Shown in pieces: positions 1 through 11,766 of a stretch of 31,859 bases of DNA (its first letter is position 1; each line of letters opens with the position of its first letter). The notes beneath the pieces were generated by a model. That model was given only the letters and a program-made list of their open reading frames with translations. It had not been told where the DNA came from and ran no database searches. The position numbers were made by a program, and so were the translations under genes. The stretch is from Phoronis australis (taxonomy: Eukaryota > Phoronida > Phoronidae), in the NCBI GenBank assembly GCA_002633005.1, contig NMRA01000042.1, positions 1,311,019 through 1,342,877 on the forward strand, given 5' to 3'.

Positions 1-279
1 CGAACNAAACGAGACAAAAGTCTACTAAAAAGGCAGGAACTACTAAAATTCGACGAGTGCACAATTCATAGCTTTGAAGGTACCCCGTGAATCTTAGTAA
101 AAGGTCCACATTCTCAAAAATTCGAGCCCCACCATTTTTAGCCGGGTGCGCGCATGGAGATACAATAATTCAACACATGAATTTCACTTTGGGCTTGACT
201 TCAGACGTGCTCGACTCACCGTGGCAAGCAATCCAGAGAAAGAACTGTCAGTCCTAAAATCACATCCATTTTGACTAAG

Positions 280-1335
280 GAGTCCATTTCTTCTACTCCC
301 AACCACCTGCAAAAACAAATTCGTGTAATTGAAAACTTGGAATGGATATAAATATGTCTAAAACTAATATCGTGGTCTTTTGAAATGGCAGACCATTGAG
401 GAGGTGGGAGAAATGTTTTTTTAAATCGTCGGAAATTAGAATAGTGCCGTCATCTTATACCTATTTTTTCATCACGGATTGTGTGGACTAAAAATGCTGA
501 GGAACTAACCACGAAGGCAAAAAGTAGTCCAAAAGTTGTTCATAGCATTGTTCGGTTTGACAAATATATTGGCGGTTTAGATGTTGCAACTGCTCCAAAA
601 ATCTTTGATAAAGTAGTGACACCAATTCTAATGTATGGGCTTTCAGCAGTACAGCTCCATAGAAAAAAATACAGATTATTCATTTTTAATACATATTGAG
701 AGTCGGCTCAAAAACTACCAATGCGCTGTGCTGGGTGAACTGGGTTGATATTCTTTACAAGATGCATAAAATGCTAATTACGATTGCAAGAAATGTCAGA
801 ACATAGATATTCCCGAAAGTGCATTAGATGACAGTAGTAAGGAAACCTGGGCCACTTGTATCAAGCATTAATTTTGGCTTTGTTTGGTCACAACAAAGTT
901 GGCGATATTGGTGCCTTTTGGAAAATATTTACTGAGAGAGTAAAGACTGCGCCTTCCAAGAATGAGATTGTAAAGTAAGAAACAGTAGTAAACTTGTACG
1001 TTTTGCTGAGTTGCATAAGACCTTAAATGTTGCTCCATATCTGAAAGTTATAAAATGCGATGATTTTGGCAGGTATATAACTAAAATACCTTGGTGTTCT
1101 CACATTCTTGAAATCGAGGTGGCGTATGAAAGAGTACATAGAGAATTAAAGGCCGTGCAAATAATGCAAAAACTTTAATTTGCATGAAATTGAAGACGAA
1201 TTTTACTTTACAACAAGACGCTTTCTGTATGATCACTTGAGGGTACAGTTTATTTCACAATTGTCACAATTCGATACCACGTTCTTTTTAAGTTACATCA
1301 ATAAAGTTTCAAGTACCTTCTAATCTGTCAAAATT
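280..1335 (+). pseudogene. Non-LTR retrotransposon (LINE) reverse transcriptase, decayed 3' part
   Basis: Conceptual translation across several frames gives, in order, the usual stretches of the end of a LINE reverse transcriptase. These are NHLQKQIRVIEN (from 301), NMSKTNIVVF followed by GRPLRRWEKCFF (about 350-420), WTKNAEELTTKAKS (from 484), PKIFDKVVTPILMYG (about 595-640) and AVLGELG (about 725). Then come a TWATCIKH stretch (about 847), SSKLVRFAELHKTLNVAPYL (about 983-1042), a CSHILEIE stretch (about 1097) and HEIEDEFYF (about 1185-1210). These lie in different frames and are broken by stops, so the copy is dead. The catalytic palm with the YADD box is not recognisable upstream. The order and spacing match Jockey/CR1/L2-like elements from the thumb through the C-terminal Cys-rich tail. 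The clade is not resolved. Confidence 0.85.
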
Positions 1336-2514
1336 CACCAGGAAAGTTTTTCTCATAAGAGTAAAGAGCTATGTCTAAGCGCTTTAGTATTCTGATTGAT
1401 ATATATTCTTCTACTTTTTAGTACATCAATCTGTCTCTGTGTATATACTGGGTGTGTACTATGGGCCGGTGGCCTTTTATGTGCAGAGAATAAAGAACGA
1501 TTAAAGGGATACTCTGAGATCAATAAACGGCAAGTTGTGAACGAACAACAGTTTTAGCCGCTCATGCTGGATAAAATGCTAACACTTTCGCTAGCAAAAC
1601 GGCAATGTGAACGGTCGCAAGGGTCACTTTACTGACTTTTTATTGAAAGTTTGAGTTACCGCAATACTATCAGGGTTTTCACTAACACTTTTGTAGCCAG
1701 ACCGCCTACTTCAAAGAACACCCACGCGCAGGGTAAAGCGGTCTGTTCATTGAAGTTATGTCAGAGAGTGAACATGCTTTGATATAATTTTCTCGGGTGG
1801 CAACGAAACAGAGTGAGTGCTGGCGAAAAATTACCCCTTCGCGGTCAGCATGTCTCTGGCTAACAACGCTAGCGTTTTAGCTAATGAAAGTGCTTGCGTT
1901 TCCGCCCTTCATTTGAATCTTGTATTAGTCACTAACGTTGGGTTTTGTGTCGGAAGGCGGGTTTTTAACGGCTACATACTGGTTTCTGTGATCGCTTGAT
2001 TTATTCATCTATTGAATTTATTTTGTCAATGTATATATATGAATATTATTCAGCGAGGTTGTTATTTCTCGTCTTTTAGAACTCTAGTCCTGGAATGCCA
2101 ACTTCGATTTCGCGCTGTTGAGGTTGCGCTGTATTCGTTTGTTACGGTTTTGGTTCTTGCTACGAAATGCTTTTAAAAAGTGTCACTAAAACTTTTCGCG
2201 ACTCCGCCGTTTTTCAACCTCCTGATGGTTGTACCTGAAGCAAAAGATAAACTTAATTCATAAGAAATTATCAGTTCGCATAAATGACAGGTTTAATTTT
2301 CTTTAAATTCTAAAAACCACGAGTGTTGCCAAAATGCGAAAAATAACAGGTTGTAGTAGTAATATAAAAAGGAATATCAAGTGGTATACATAGTTATTGC
2401 AGTGCTCAGCCTCGTTTTGGGGGCAAATGAACAACACGTTGTGAACAAATATGTGTGAAGTAAATACGATACGGAATCCTATGAACGGAGGTGTCGATAC
2501 ACAGAGTAAAGGAA
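1336..2514. other. Intergenic, no gene recognised
   Basis: I see no conserved coding sequence, tRNA or splice-bounded exon here. Open frames at 1817-1999 and nearby are short and show no family motif. The stretch from 1550 to 1960 is GC-richer than its surroundings and contains scattered GCTAGC/CTAGCG words, which suggests an unidentified old repeat, but no clear ends were found. Confidence 0.5.
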
Positions 2515-2600
2515 GTGGCGGATCCAGGATACCATTAGGGGGCCCAACATGTTGCCTCGGGGAATTGGGCAAAGCTGCCCCCCCCCTAAATCCGCCTATG
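2515..2600. repeat. Short non-autonomous repeat with inverted GGCGGAT ends
   Basis: The left end reads GTGGCGGATCCAGGAT (2515-2530). The right end reads CCCCTAAATCCGCCTATG (about 2583-2600), whose reverse complement starts CATAGGCGGATTTA. The two ends therefore share an inverted GGCGGAT core flanking a C-rich and G-rich centre. The composition contrasts sharply with the AT-rich flanks. Similar right ends (CCCCTAAATnYGC) occur near 3850 and 17385. It is probably a tiny miniature transposon or a fossil terminus. Confidence 0.4.
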
Positions 2601-2997
2601 AAATGGAATAACATTATCAGCAAAAAGCACCGATATATTACATAGTCGCAACTCTTTTTGTTTGTACGTGAACAGTTGATAGTGAACAACATAATGTGTA
2701 ATACAATTGGCAACCTTAACCACTAAATATTCCTTTTTGGCTGGTAATTTTCACCATATCGCTATATTAAGAATAGTCTGCCCTGTCGTACAACTGCATG
2801 TTTGACAGAATGGTTCCAGTGAATGTTTTGTTACATTGAAACTGCAATTTCGGTATCATTGGGAAAACCTCGGGATTTGTAGCCTCATATTATCCTATAA
2901 TTTGCGGTGTTCCGAATGGGGGATATCTCTTTCCCTGCAATCGTAATGGGTGGAATTAGATTGCCTAACGCCAACGAACTATGTTAAACCCATTCGT

Positions 2998-3040
2998 TTG
3001 ATTGGTATGACGTCATTTTGACGTTTTGTACCCAATCAAA
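2998..3040. promoter_or_regulatory. Inverted CCAAT pair flanking a CRE-like palindrome
   Basis: TTTGATTGG (about 2998-3006) and CCAATCAAA (3032-3040) form an inverted repeat, and a perfect CRE octamer TGACGTCA lies at 3008-3015 with a second TGACG about 10 bases on. CCAAT plus CRE is a known animal core-promoter combination. No gene start was recognised within several kilobases on either side, so this may be chance or a lone enhancer-like site. Confidence 0.2.
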
Positions 3041-3780
3041 TATGATTAGAATGTCAAAATTAAAAACTATAATAATCATTAGGTCAGATTTACGTATCGC
3101 TATGAATTATTAAGAAATTGCAAAAATCTTTACCTGGCAATGGACCTGTTCAATCTTTTTCCTTCTCAACTACAGGGGGCATAAAATAGGTACAACCGTT
3201 GTTGAAGCCCACCGATAAACCCAAACACATAATCTTATAAAATTCCAAGTGCTAACTTGCTCCCGTGGTGCCCTGAATAGGAAAATAATTCACGACCTTC
3301 AACAAAATTTTTGAAAATGTGTGTTGACTGAGCATTTTATTCATATTTGTGGGTCCAAATCGTGTCATAATTGTGGCAGATGAGATATGTCATCACTAAA
3401 CAACCGAATAACATGGGGGTTGTGCCAGTATTTGGTGTTACCTTCTTGAACAAAATGCTTACAGTCTTAAAGATACACTATTTCCTTCATTTTGTTGAAG
3501 ATTCATAAACGAAGGTTAATGCAACCAACTTAGTCAAAACTGATTTCCACATGAGACACTTGAATCAGTAAAAACCAAGCTTCCTTTTCAGGAGGAACTG
3601 CTCGGCAGTTACAAAACACCTAGCTTCCTGCACGTTCTGTAAATGTAGACTAAAAGCGATCATGGTAAAAACACTAACTTTACGAAATGTTCCTGCTTGT
3701 ATCAGGGCCTACAATTTTCGATTACAACTTATGTATTCAAAACTTGCGATTAGCGAAAAGACAACATAACGGGGATTATG

Positions 3781-3873
3781 GGTCCAGGAACCTCCAGACT
3801 TTTTACAGCTCAGCGCCCCTGAGAAACCTTAATGTGGCACTGCCAATGCCCCCTAAATCTGCGCCCCTGCAAG
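3781..3873. repeat. Fossil relative of the 2515-2600 repeat
   Basis: A GGTCCAGGAACCTCC stretch near 3781 and CCCCCTAAATCTGCGCCCCTG near 3848-3868 resemble the left and right ends of the short repeat at 2515-2600 in the same order. The interior has diverged. The assignment rests only on these ends. Confidence 0.25.
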
Positions 3874-3909
3874 TTACTGGCAACAAGTCAGACAGGACAA
3901 CTTTTTGAA

Positions 3910-6100
3910 CGGTCGCTGGAAGCGGCTGGTGTGACTTTTGACCAGATTTCCCATTTCGCGGCAGCAATGTTCTAGATGAAACTAGCTTTGCACATTCTTC
4001 ATGTATTTCTTATAGACCTATTTGATAATCCAGTTTGTGTTTATCAAGGTTGTATGTAAAACTCCGCAAAGTATTTCAGTTTTAACAGCTTGTAAGATGA
4101 AACACAAACAACTGGAAGGCATATACTTTCATTTTGTTCTGCATAAAGTGAAATGGAGATTCCGACCTAGGCCTACTTCTATTCTATAACCATGCTGCTA
4201 GTACCCAAACTAAGAACCTTTTTTGATGGGAATATCCGATTTCCTTTATGAATTCTCAAATATATTTGATCAAAAAGAAATACCATACCTGTCAATCTGG
4301 TATAATGTCATTGTCAAGATTAACGGAGAAACTCAATTTTGGGGGAATTGATATGAAAAGGGTTATTTGTTTCATCTCAGATCTAATGGACGACGATGTG
4401 TTTTCATTATAGTTTAATCGCTTCTGTAAAAAGTTCAAATTCAGACCTGTGATTCTGAATTTTATGGCCTCAGAGAAGGTATTTGTTGTAAATGGAAAAA
4501 TTTAAAAGGATACAATTTTCTCTTCTGTGCACTGTTTATGCCGATTTTTGTAAAATTGTTGTTTGCAGATAAAAGGGACAAAACATAATTTTGGCCTAGG
4601 TATGAAGACAAACCGCGTTATGCCTGGTACTTATGACTGGTGGAAAAATGGCGACTATATTAACTTTACTCCTGATGTGAAGCTTCGGTAGTTTCAGTCT
4701 TATAAAATTATAATTTGCAATTCTTATCTTGTGAAAATTGGTGTTAGTAATACCTCCTTCTGTACTTTCTGTAAGAGGGAACATATGACTTTGTTCATTT
4801 ATACAGGCAATGTGATGTTCAGAATTTTTTGAACACGATAGAGAACTGGGTGGAAAATAGAACCAATATCTCTCTGGCTACTACTGTAGTTACGGCTCTA
4901 TTTGACAACAGATTTAATGGAAAACCAACCAGTGCAAAACTAAATTTTAGGCCTTTGCAAATTTCATTTACGTAAGCAACGCCAAGAGGTAAACCTCCAA
5001 ATTAACTTCATTGCAAAAAGAAATAGCTCCATACTACTATTCCGAGAAATACTTTTTATTGGAAAAGATGGCCAACAATGTAAAAAGTTATGTTTTGTAA
5101 ATCACTAATCTGTTTTTTCTCCAGAAAATATATATTACAAACTGTTCTAGATACTCCTTGTTACATTTTTTTTTCGTTTATTAAAACCCAGCTCGGATGT
5201 ATATTTTATTCTATTTAAATTATACAAACTTATTGTAAAGCAAGGGATGGGAATCCCATACCTTTGTCATTGCTCATCTGAACTGGGAAAATTAAACAAT
5301 TTAAAACGACGTATAAAAACGAAAAAATCTCTTTTGAAACATTTAGATAATTCTGGCCCCTTCAGATAATTATAGAGAGTGCGTGGCGCTGAAGATTTGG
5401 ACTAGGTTAAATGACACTTTCCCGACATTTCACACACGTGATTTCATCATTAATGAAACATATCCAATCGCAGATATTTCTTGGAAATTGTGACCAATGC
5501 GTAGAGTTTTTAGCAAAAATCAAATCGTATTCCACCTAGCAAAGAATCATCTGCCAAAAATGTAGCCCAGTATACTTTAAAAATGACCCGATTTGTCGAA
5601 ACATTTTAGTAGACCTACTGATACTCAAAATGACGAAACGCAATGATGTCATATTTTGCGTCATTCAGTTCCAGTTCTGCATAGGTACACACAACGACAT
5701 TCACCAATGCTCTCCATGCATTTTACAGCTAACCAGTTGATTACAAATGTTGATTTAAGTCCAAATATCATAACATGTTGCTCGATCACAAATATTGATT
5801 AAACTCAAGATATCAAAATGTATCATCTCATATACTTAATTAACGATCACTGCAGAAAGACATCAATAATTAATTTCGAAAAGAAGAGGAACAAAAAGAG
5901 AATTAAATTTCCAATCTCATTAAACCTGTCATAATGAGAACGGATTCATCAGTTACAATAACAAGGACACTATCTCTACACTTTAATGATGTTTTTGTGC
6001 TCAGACAAAATATCAGAACCACTTGGATTGCTTTAAATCACTCATTCGTCCAAAGTTCCAAATTTCAGAAACAATGAGTTAGATTTCGATGTATGACTCA
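3910..6100. other. AT-rich intergenic stretch, no gene recognised
   Basis: Nothing coding could be supported on either strand. The open frames are short, lack splice context and show no family motif. One imperfect direct repeat of about 48 bp is present at about 5735-5827 (GATTACAAATGTTGATTTAA against GATCACAAATATTGATTAAA). No tRNA-like B box was seen. Confidence 0.5.
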
Positions 6101-6104
6101 TTCA

Positions 6105-6480
6105 GCACGAGTATAAGCAAAAACTCGTGCACCCTAAGACAAACGACCTAAGGAAAAGATAGCTAGTATGTTCTATGGAATACAGTGTGGATAGTACCCT
6201 GAAACTTATGTAGGTGAAACTAAGCAGTCCTTGAAAACACGGTAGTCCCAGCATCGTCGACCTACGCCACTCTTGGTACGTTTTGTGTATGTATACAAGA
6301 AAGAATTGAAAATCCATCTTTGAACCCAAGAGGACGCTTGAGATTCAACCTATCACACACCTGGGACAGGATAGCCGATTTTCTCAACTCCGACCGAATC
6401 CACCAGGGGGCCCACAGGCTTGAAAAAGCCAGCAGACGCTGACGAAACCGACGTTGCCTTTCCTCTCAAGTTCAGTAACG
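6105..6480 (+). pseudogene. Penelope-like retroelement, decayed C-terminal GIY-YIG endonuclease
   Basis: Three frames together give KQKLVHPK (from 6115), FYGIQCG (6171-6191), TYVGETKQSLKTR (6204-6242) followed after a stop by SQHRRP, and RIENPSLNPRGRLRF then NLSHTWDRI (6302-6375). This is the order of the GIY-YIG endonuclease that ends Penelope-like elements: a short basic linker, the GIY strand, the YVG strand, the catalytic-helix Arg, and the C-terminal SLN...LSHTWD box. The segment that normally carries the family's catalytic Glu, between the RRP and RIENPS boxes, is deleted. The copy has at least two frameshifts and internal stops, so it is inactive. No reverse-transcriptase part was seen upstream, so the copy is 5'-truncated. 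Confidence 0.8.
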
Positions 6481-6600
6481 ACTCGAAATTTTCTGCATAA
6501 TAATAATTTCTGAAGACTGATTCTACCACTGAGTTAAAAAGTCTATGCCGGTGTTGGTTTTATTGAAGTCTGAAAAGCAGTTTTGTGTTGTTTTTGAAAA

Positions 6601-6856
6601 ATGGGCGATTTACGATTTGGCAGTTACCTTATTGCACTACTCGCATGTCTCTCGGCTTGCGCGTGGAAAACCGGCACTAGCTCTGTTACCATAAAGCAAA
6701 TCGATATACCCTACCTTTCTAAGTGTTAAACTGCCTCAAAACATAACTAAAGAGGAAGAACTGAAGCCAAATCCAACGAAACTTACACAAGGTGTTAAAA
6801 TGTCCAGTAATGCCGTGTCTTTAGAAAAATACAATTCTGCCTCCACAAGCAGCTAG
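6601..6856 (+). CDS. Possible small secreted peptide ORF, frameshifted
   Basis: An ATG at 6601 opens a 42-residue frame ending at a TAA at 6727-6729. The start MGDLRFGSYLIALLACLSAC has a hydrophobic core and small residues as in a signal peptide. From 6719 the next frame (LSVKLPQNITKEEELKPNPT and on) stays open to a TAG at 6854-6856, so one indel would join the two into a precursor of about 85 residues. No family is recognised, and no splice sites or poly(A) signal were tied to it. It directly follows a decayed Penelope fragment, so it may simply be chance in noncoding DNA. Confidence 0.2.
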
Positions 6857-6859
6857 CTT

Positions 6860-8430
6860 TTATTGGGAATGTTCTGTCAGAGTTATCTTTAACCACAGAA
6901 TAATTCTGAATTCTGGCAAATTGAGATAATTAAAGTGCCATGCTAGACAACATCGAAAAATTGTTTGTTGATACATCTTGGTGAAATATGTTCAGAATGT
7001 TTATTTTAGATTTTAGGGCAATTATTTTTTAATATTTTGGTTGCAGACTGGTTCACTTTTGCCTGGGTGAGGTTCAGTAATTAAAACAGATTATAAAAAG
7101 TATAGCACAATAGGAAACTGAAAAAATATGTAATGTATAAGTTAAATTTCTCCATCAGAATTTTTTATGTTGTTTAAGAGGCTAGTGCCGTGAGCCTTTG
7201 ACAGAGTGACAAAGTTGGGTAAGTCTTAACCAATTTTTTGTACTCGACTTTTAGCCAATTTTGATGTCTTTTAGAGGCCATTTTCTGGGTTTTGGTGATT
7301 TCAAATATTATTTCCCATCAACTTAATGTGTAACATAAAAAATAAAAAAAATTAAGCAGCAGTCCATGGAAACGACATACCGTCACACAATTTACACTAC
7401 TTGAACAAGGTACCCTGCAGCTTTATCACATAAATGAAAAATAATAAAAATGTATCCATCATGATGAAGACGTCTCATTGATTTCCAGACCGATTTGACA
7501 ACTGCTGGACCCCCCAGAGCAGTTTTACATCTTGGCAGCTGTTCATATACATAGAAAGTTCTGAAACTTCCGTGAAATTTGTCATTCATGTTTCTATCAG
7601 TGGCATCTGTAGAATTTCCACATATCTAACTTGTGCTTTGCCGCCTGTGGTAATTTCAGTATGTTGGTGTCCGTTTTTGGCTTCTGCAGATCTCTCGTGA
7701 ATATGTCTCGACTATAGACATCATCAGTATTAAGATGTCTATGGTCTAAACATATACTTCAATCATCGCTGATTGGTAAAAAAATCTCAGCTGGGCAGAT
7801 GACGAATTATATATGTGAGATAATTAATTCTGTTTTTAATTAATAAGTGGTGTATAATAAATAAAACGCACATTTTTAGAATAATAAAGTCCTATATTTT
7901 GCACACAAGACCGCATTTAAGCCTACAAAGCACTCGCTTCAAAGGATTGAACTGAACCAATATATACCTGTTGATGAGAGTGTGGCAGGCAGTGGTTTTC
8001 TGACAGATCCGGCTTATGCTGTGCCCCTTAGTGGGAAATCTGAGTTCTTTTTCTGCATCTTTAGTGTTGAGAGAGCACATAAGTGCCTCTCGTTTAACCA
8101 TTTTCTAACTCCATTGGGCCAGACAGGCCTAGCTGACTGGGATCAAATGCATCTTCTTTCATTTAGTCCTTTTGTGGTATTGGAACACTTTTGCGTGAAT
8201 AGTTTTATAATAAATAATATCCTATCGCACAACGTCAGTATGATGGCCTGACGGTTGTTAAGAACTTACAAAAATCCTCAGAAATATCCCACAACATTAA
8301 ATCCATGCAAGAATGTAGAATGCAGTTCACCAACTACTGTACTGCCATCTAGTGACAAGGCACATTTCATCACATAGGCATCAGTTTGGAAATAGCACGA
8401 CTACTGACTCAACACGTCACTGCTACTCTG
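6860..8430. other. Intergenic or TTC4 3' flank, no gene recognised
   Basis: This lies just downstream of the TTC4 stop codon on the minus strand and probably holds its 3' UTR. I saw no canonical AATAAA on the minus strand between 7300 and 8430. A variant ATTAAA (plus-strand TTTAAT) lies at 7835-7840. A 9-bp perfect stem with an 11-base loop (ATAGACATC/GATGTCTAT) is at 7714-7742. Overlapping short open frames on both strands at 7390-8250 show no family motif. Confidence 0.4.
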
Positions 8431-8431
8431 G

Positions 8432-11400
8432 TCATAGCACTTTGTAGTTCTTCAAAAAACCGTCCACAAAATCAGTTCCATCGGCGAGCAGAATAAATCC
8501 AGGAATACCACCTTTTACTATGTATCTGGAACAAAAATAACGGAGCCGTTAGTAAATGTCCATCAATTTAATTCACCTTTCAACTAACACTGAGAACAAC
8601 AGGGTTTTCAAACCAAATTCTGGTATTCAACAAATGTCAGCTACCGTAAAATTTTTATCACACTGTACTGTAAAACTTCTGAATAAACAACTATTAATAT
8701 CAACAAAATACTGCAAAACACTGAATTCCTTGGTAGAGTACATCCACACATGATTCTACGGACAAAGTCACAACTGCATGCTTATTACCTTTCGTGTGTT
8801 ACGGCTTTTCGAAGTGACCAGTTTTTCTTCACCCTGTATAACGTCTCCTTTTCTTGGTCTTCAAAGTATATCTGTACCCAACAGAAGACATATTAACACA
8901 GACCTCTGCACCTGTATCAATACTCTACATATGGACAATGGGGATGTGTCAGCAACTGATCTCGAAAGACCACTGACCAGTGCCTTTTAGTACAATTTAG
9001 AAACAAATATTATCTTTGCTTCTCATAAGTAGGCCAATGGCCCATTTTACAAATAACAATTTGACCGTGTAATTCTTAAGGAAGTCTCTCAAAACTTTAC
9101 ATAACTGTCAAAATAGACATTTCCACCCTCATGTACCATAATAATTACCATAGTAACCAGTTGTAGCATGCGAATATGGCTGAAGAAAACGCTGGCTTCT
9201 CCCCATTAAAGCTTCCTCAGCCATACTTGCATTAATGAAAATTTTCAACCAACTTGTGCTGCGAGTGGCAGCATGCGCTCCTTCAGGTACTAGCTTTCTC
9301 ATGGCCTCAGACAGATGGTAAAAAGAGCTATAGTGAGGTTTATGAGAAATGTGTTTGTACGACAAGAATATTGATGTGGTTCATGAGAAAAGACAACAAG
9401 CAAGACAGCAACGTTTGTGTGTTTTGTGAGGGAAACTGGCTACATACGCTGTATGAGCAGCTGGTCATCATAACTTACACTGATGGAAGATGGTGTATAT
9501 TTTTTCTCTTTGTCCCACACTGGGGAATCGGCTTCTTCACCAAACATATAATTCACATGGTCAATCAACCTGCAATGAAGACATCATGACCTTTAACCTC
9601 TCACGAGAAGGGACAATTATATACTCTGCCAGAACACAATACGTCCATGCAGAAATCAGCACGGTAAAATTTCTCCAATTTAGGACAAAATGTGGCTGAC
9701 GAGTGAAATTTTTCTTTATGCCACACATGGAATTAAGTGCTTTTTCATGCTTACATTTTGTACCACAGGGACAATAAGACAAAGTTTTGGAAATTTGTGG
9801 GTATGGTAGAAGCCCTTGAAATATGAAAAAGTGGCAATTTTGGCAATATGTTTTCCAAAATTGGAGATTTTTCAGTATGCCTGCTATGAACCAGTGGCAT
9901 CACTTATAAGTAACCAAATGAGCACCACAACCACATGTTTAAGCACCAAGCTTATACAGAAACCTGCCAGTCACTCTATACCTAGATGACAGAAAACGAA
10001 TCCAAAGAACAGAAAACTGGGTAAAAACGAAAATTGAGAGTACGATCTCAGTGAAAGGGTAAAATTCTCAGCCACTAGACATGGCAGGTAAAACAGGTAA
10101 TGTTCTGACATAACGTGCCCGAATTTTGAGAACCAGTTTTCTCCACTAAATAACGGGAATCAAACTGGTTCTCAAAATACAGGCACATCATATCAGACTA
10201 ATGCTGCTGAAATACAGTCTGAATTGGTGCACTCTATATGTACAAAATTTCAAAAAAGCAATGTGCACACTTTACAAAATACTCAACGTCATTTTGGAAA
10301 AGCTTTCCCATGTTTAACAAAAAGTGACATGTATTATTGAAATGGTAAATACATGAACGAAAAAAGCACTCATCAGTACTGGGCTATTACTTTAAGCCAA
10401 GGCAGAAGTTTTGGATAATTTGTCGGCGTTAGATTATCAGCATACCTATCGCTCTCATTGAACTCCTGAATGAAGTCTGTTTCCTTGAACTCCGGGTAGA
10501 AGAACATGACTGGCCAACAGCGGGAGCCATCTTCAGGGTTCAAGTGTACTTTAACTCCACTGAGATGATGCGAGGCAAGGTTGGCAAGAAGTCGAGGACT
10601 GACAATACCTGACTCTGCGTCATCAGTAGAAGGGTCGTAGTCTGTTTGGATGCCACGTGACTAAAGAATTCATTATTAACGTTAACATTATAGAACTAAG
10701 AGCATTACTTTCATTAATCTTACGTAGGACCTTGTAGAAACTATTTAGACACATACCAATGAAGGTATAGATTTTAAAAAGTATATATTTTCTGAAATAA
10801 GAAAGCCTGTAGAATTTGATTTTTGACCAATTTGCCATTAATTGGGTAATGTGACCGTGTCTTTAAGACAAGATCTCAGAAACAATACTTAGTTTTTTAA
10901 ATTATCACTTTTTTTTCGTTGTAAGCAACTTTCGAGTTTTTTCATAAAAATCATGAAAGTCCTAACTTTGATAGCCCCTCATGCAAAAAAGGAACATTTT
11001 AACATCTTAAAGGTGTTTTAGAGAACAATGTATAAAACATAACATTTGAAAGTTTCATATGAGTCCAATCAGCCATTTCTGAGACAAGATGATCCACAGT
11101 GAGCCAAATTTGGACATTTTTCTACGATCCAACATAACCTTAAGACATGACACAGCTGAGCGAGTTCTTTTTAAGATATATGAATCAGAATTTCATTTTT
11201 ACTCGAGCCGAGTTGAAGTTCCAGAACAATGATAGCAGCAATTGAGTGACTGCGTAATATATTTGGTATTAAAAAGAAGCTCATCGTTAACCAAGTCAAA
11301 ACCAAAAGTCATTTGTTTTGATGTCCATGTTTGTATAAATGCATACCATTGAATTTTCAACAATTTCGATTTTGAATGTCCACTCACTGTCGCACCTAAT

Positions 11401-11766
11401 TTTTACATAACAATCATGGAATTACTTATGTCAAGAGGCTGTAAGCTTTAAAATTTTTTAACAATGTCCATGAAAATTGTCTAAGGAATGAGGAAAGTTA
11501 ACGTGTTTGGAAGCATGTTTGATGAGAGAGAATAAGCCAAATAGCATATAATATTATCTAATTTATACATGAAATAGGATCAGGTATGAAGGTGGGTCAC
11601 CCAGATGTTCAGATTAGAGACTGGATGTGTCCACAAGTGGTGCCACCTTCTGACACCTTCTAAGAGGGGACTCACTCACCTGTATCGCCTCCACTAACTC
11701 ACGTTCCTCCTTTTGCTTCTTCTTTTGTCGTAACGCCAACTTCCTGTCTTCTTTGTTCTGCACTTT
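8432..11766 (-). CDS. TTC4: Tetratricopeptide repeat protein 4 (Hsp90 co-chaperone), last five coding exons
   Basis: The five exons on the minus strand are 11766-11680, 10660-10446, 9569-9479, 8871-8789 and 8525-8432 (TGA at 8434-8432). All have AG acceptors and GT donors, and the phases agree at every junction (0, 2, 0, 2). The first is a Lys/Glu-rich coiled helix (KVQNKEDRKLALRQKKKQ...). The second carries WPVMFFYPEFKETDFIQEFN, and the third LIDHVNYMFGEE then VWDKEKKYTP. The fourth has IYFEDQEKETLYRV, and the fifth KGGIPGFILLADGTDFVDGF and ends NYKVL. The order and spacing match the C-terminal domain of TTC4/Cns1, a cytosolic co-chaperone that binds Hsp90 and Hsp70. The codons amount to about 190 residues against about 387 in human TTC4. 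The missing part is the N-terminal TPR domain, which is not found upstream in the window, so the gene is truncated here. Confidence 0.93.
10105..10196 (-). ncRNA. Long intronic hairpin, possible small-RNA precursor or miniature transposon
   Basis: Two 35-base arms, 10105-10139 and 10162-10196, are inverted repeats matching at 30 of 35 positions around a 22-base loop. The core TTTTGAGAACCAGTTT pairs perfectly. Read on the minus strand, the sense of TTC4, four of the five differences become G:U wobbles and one is a U:U mismatch. The minus-strand RNA would thus fold almost without defect, while the plus-strand RNA would carry A:C mismatches. It lies in the TTC4 intron between 9569 and 10446. Arm length and loop fit a microRNA-like precursor, but a small palindromic transposon is equally possible. 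Confidence 0.4.

Noticed and set aside
2303-2713. 136-codon open frame on the minus strand
   Set aside because: Its Pro/Gly-rich centre is just the C- and G-rich short repeat at 2515-2600. The rest is low-complexity hydrophobic translation of AT-rich DNA.
7714-7742. 9-bp stem with 11-base loop as a microRNA precursor
   Set aside because: The stem is far too short for a precursor, and such stems arise often by chance in AT-rich DNA.
9129-9365. 78-codon open frame on the minus strand in a TTC4 intron
   Set aside because: No TTC4 similarity. The flanking exons already join in phase and match the conserved order, and no matching splice sites were found.
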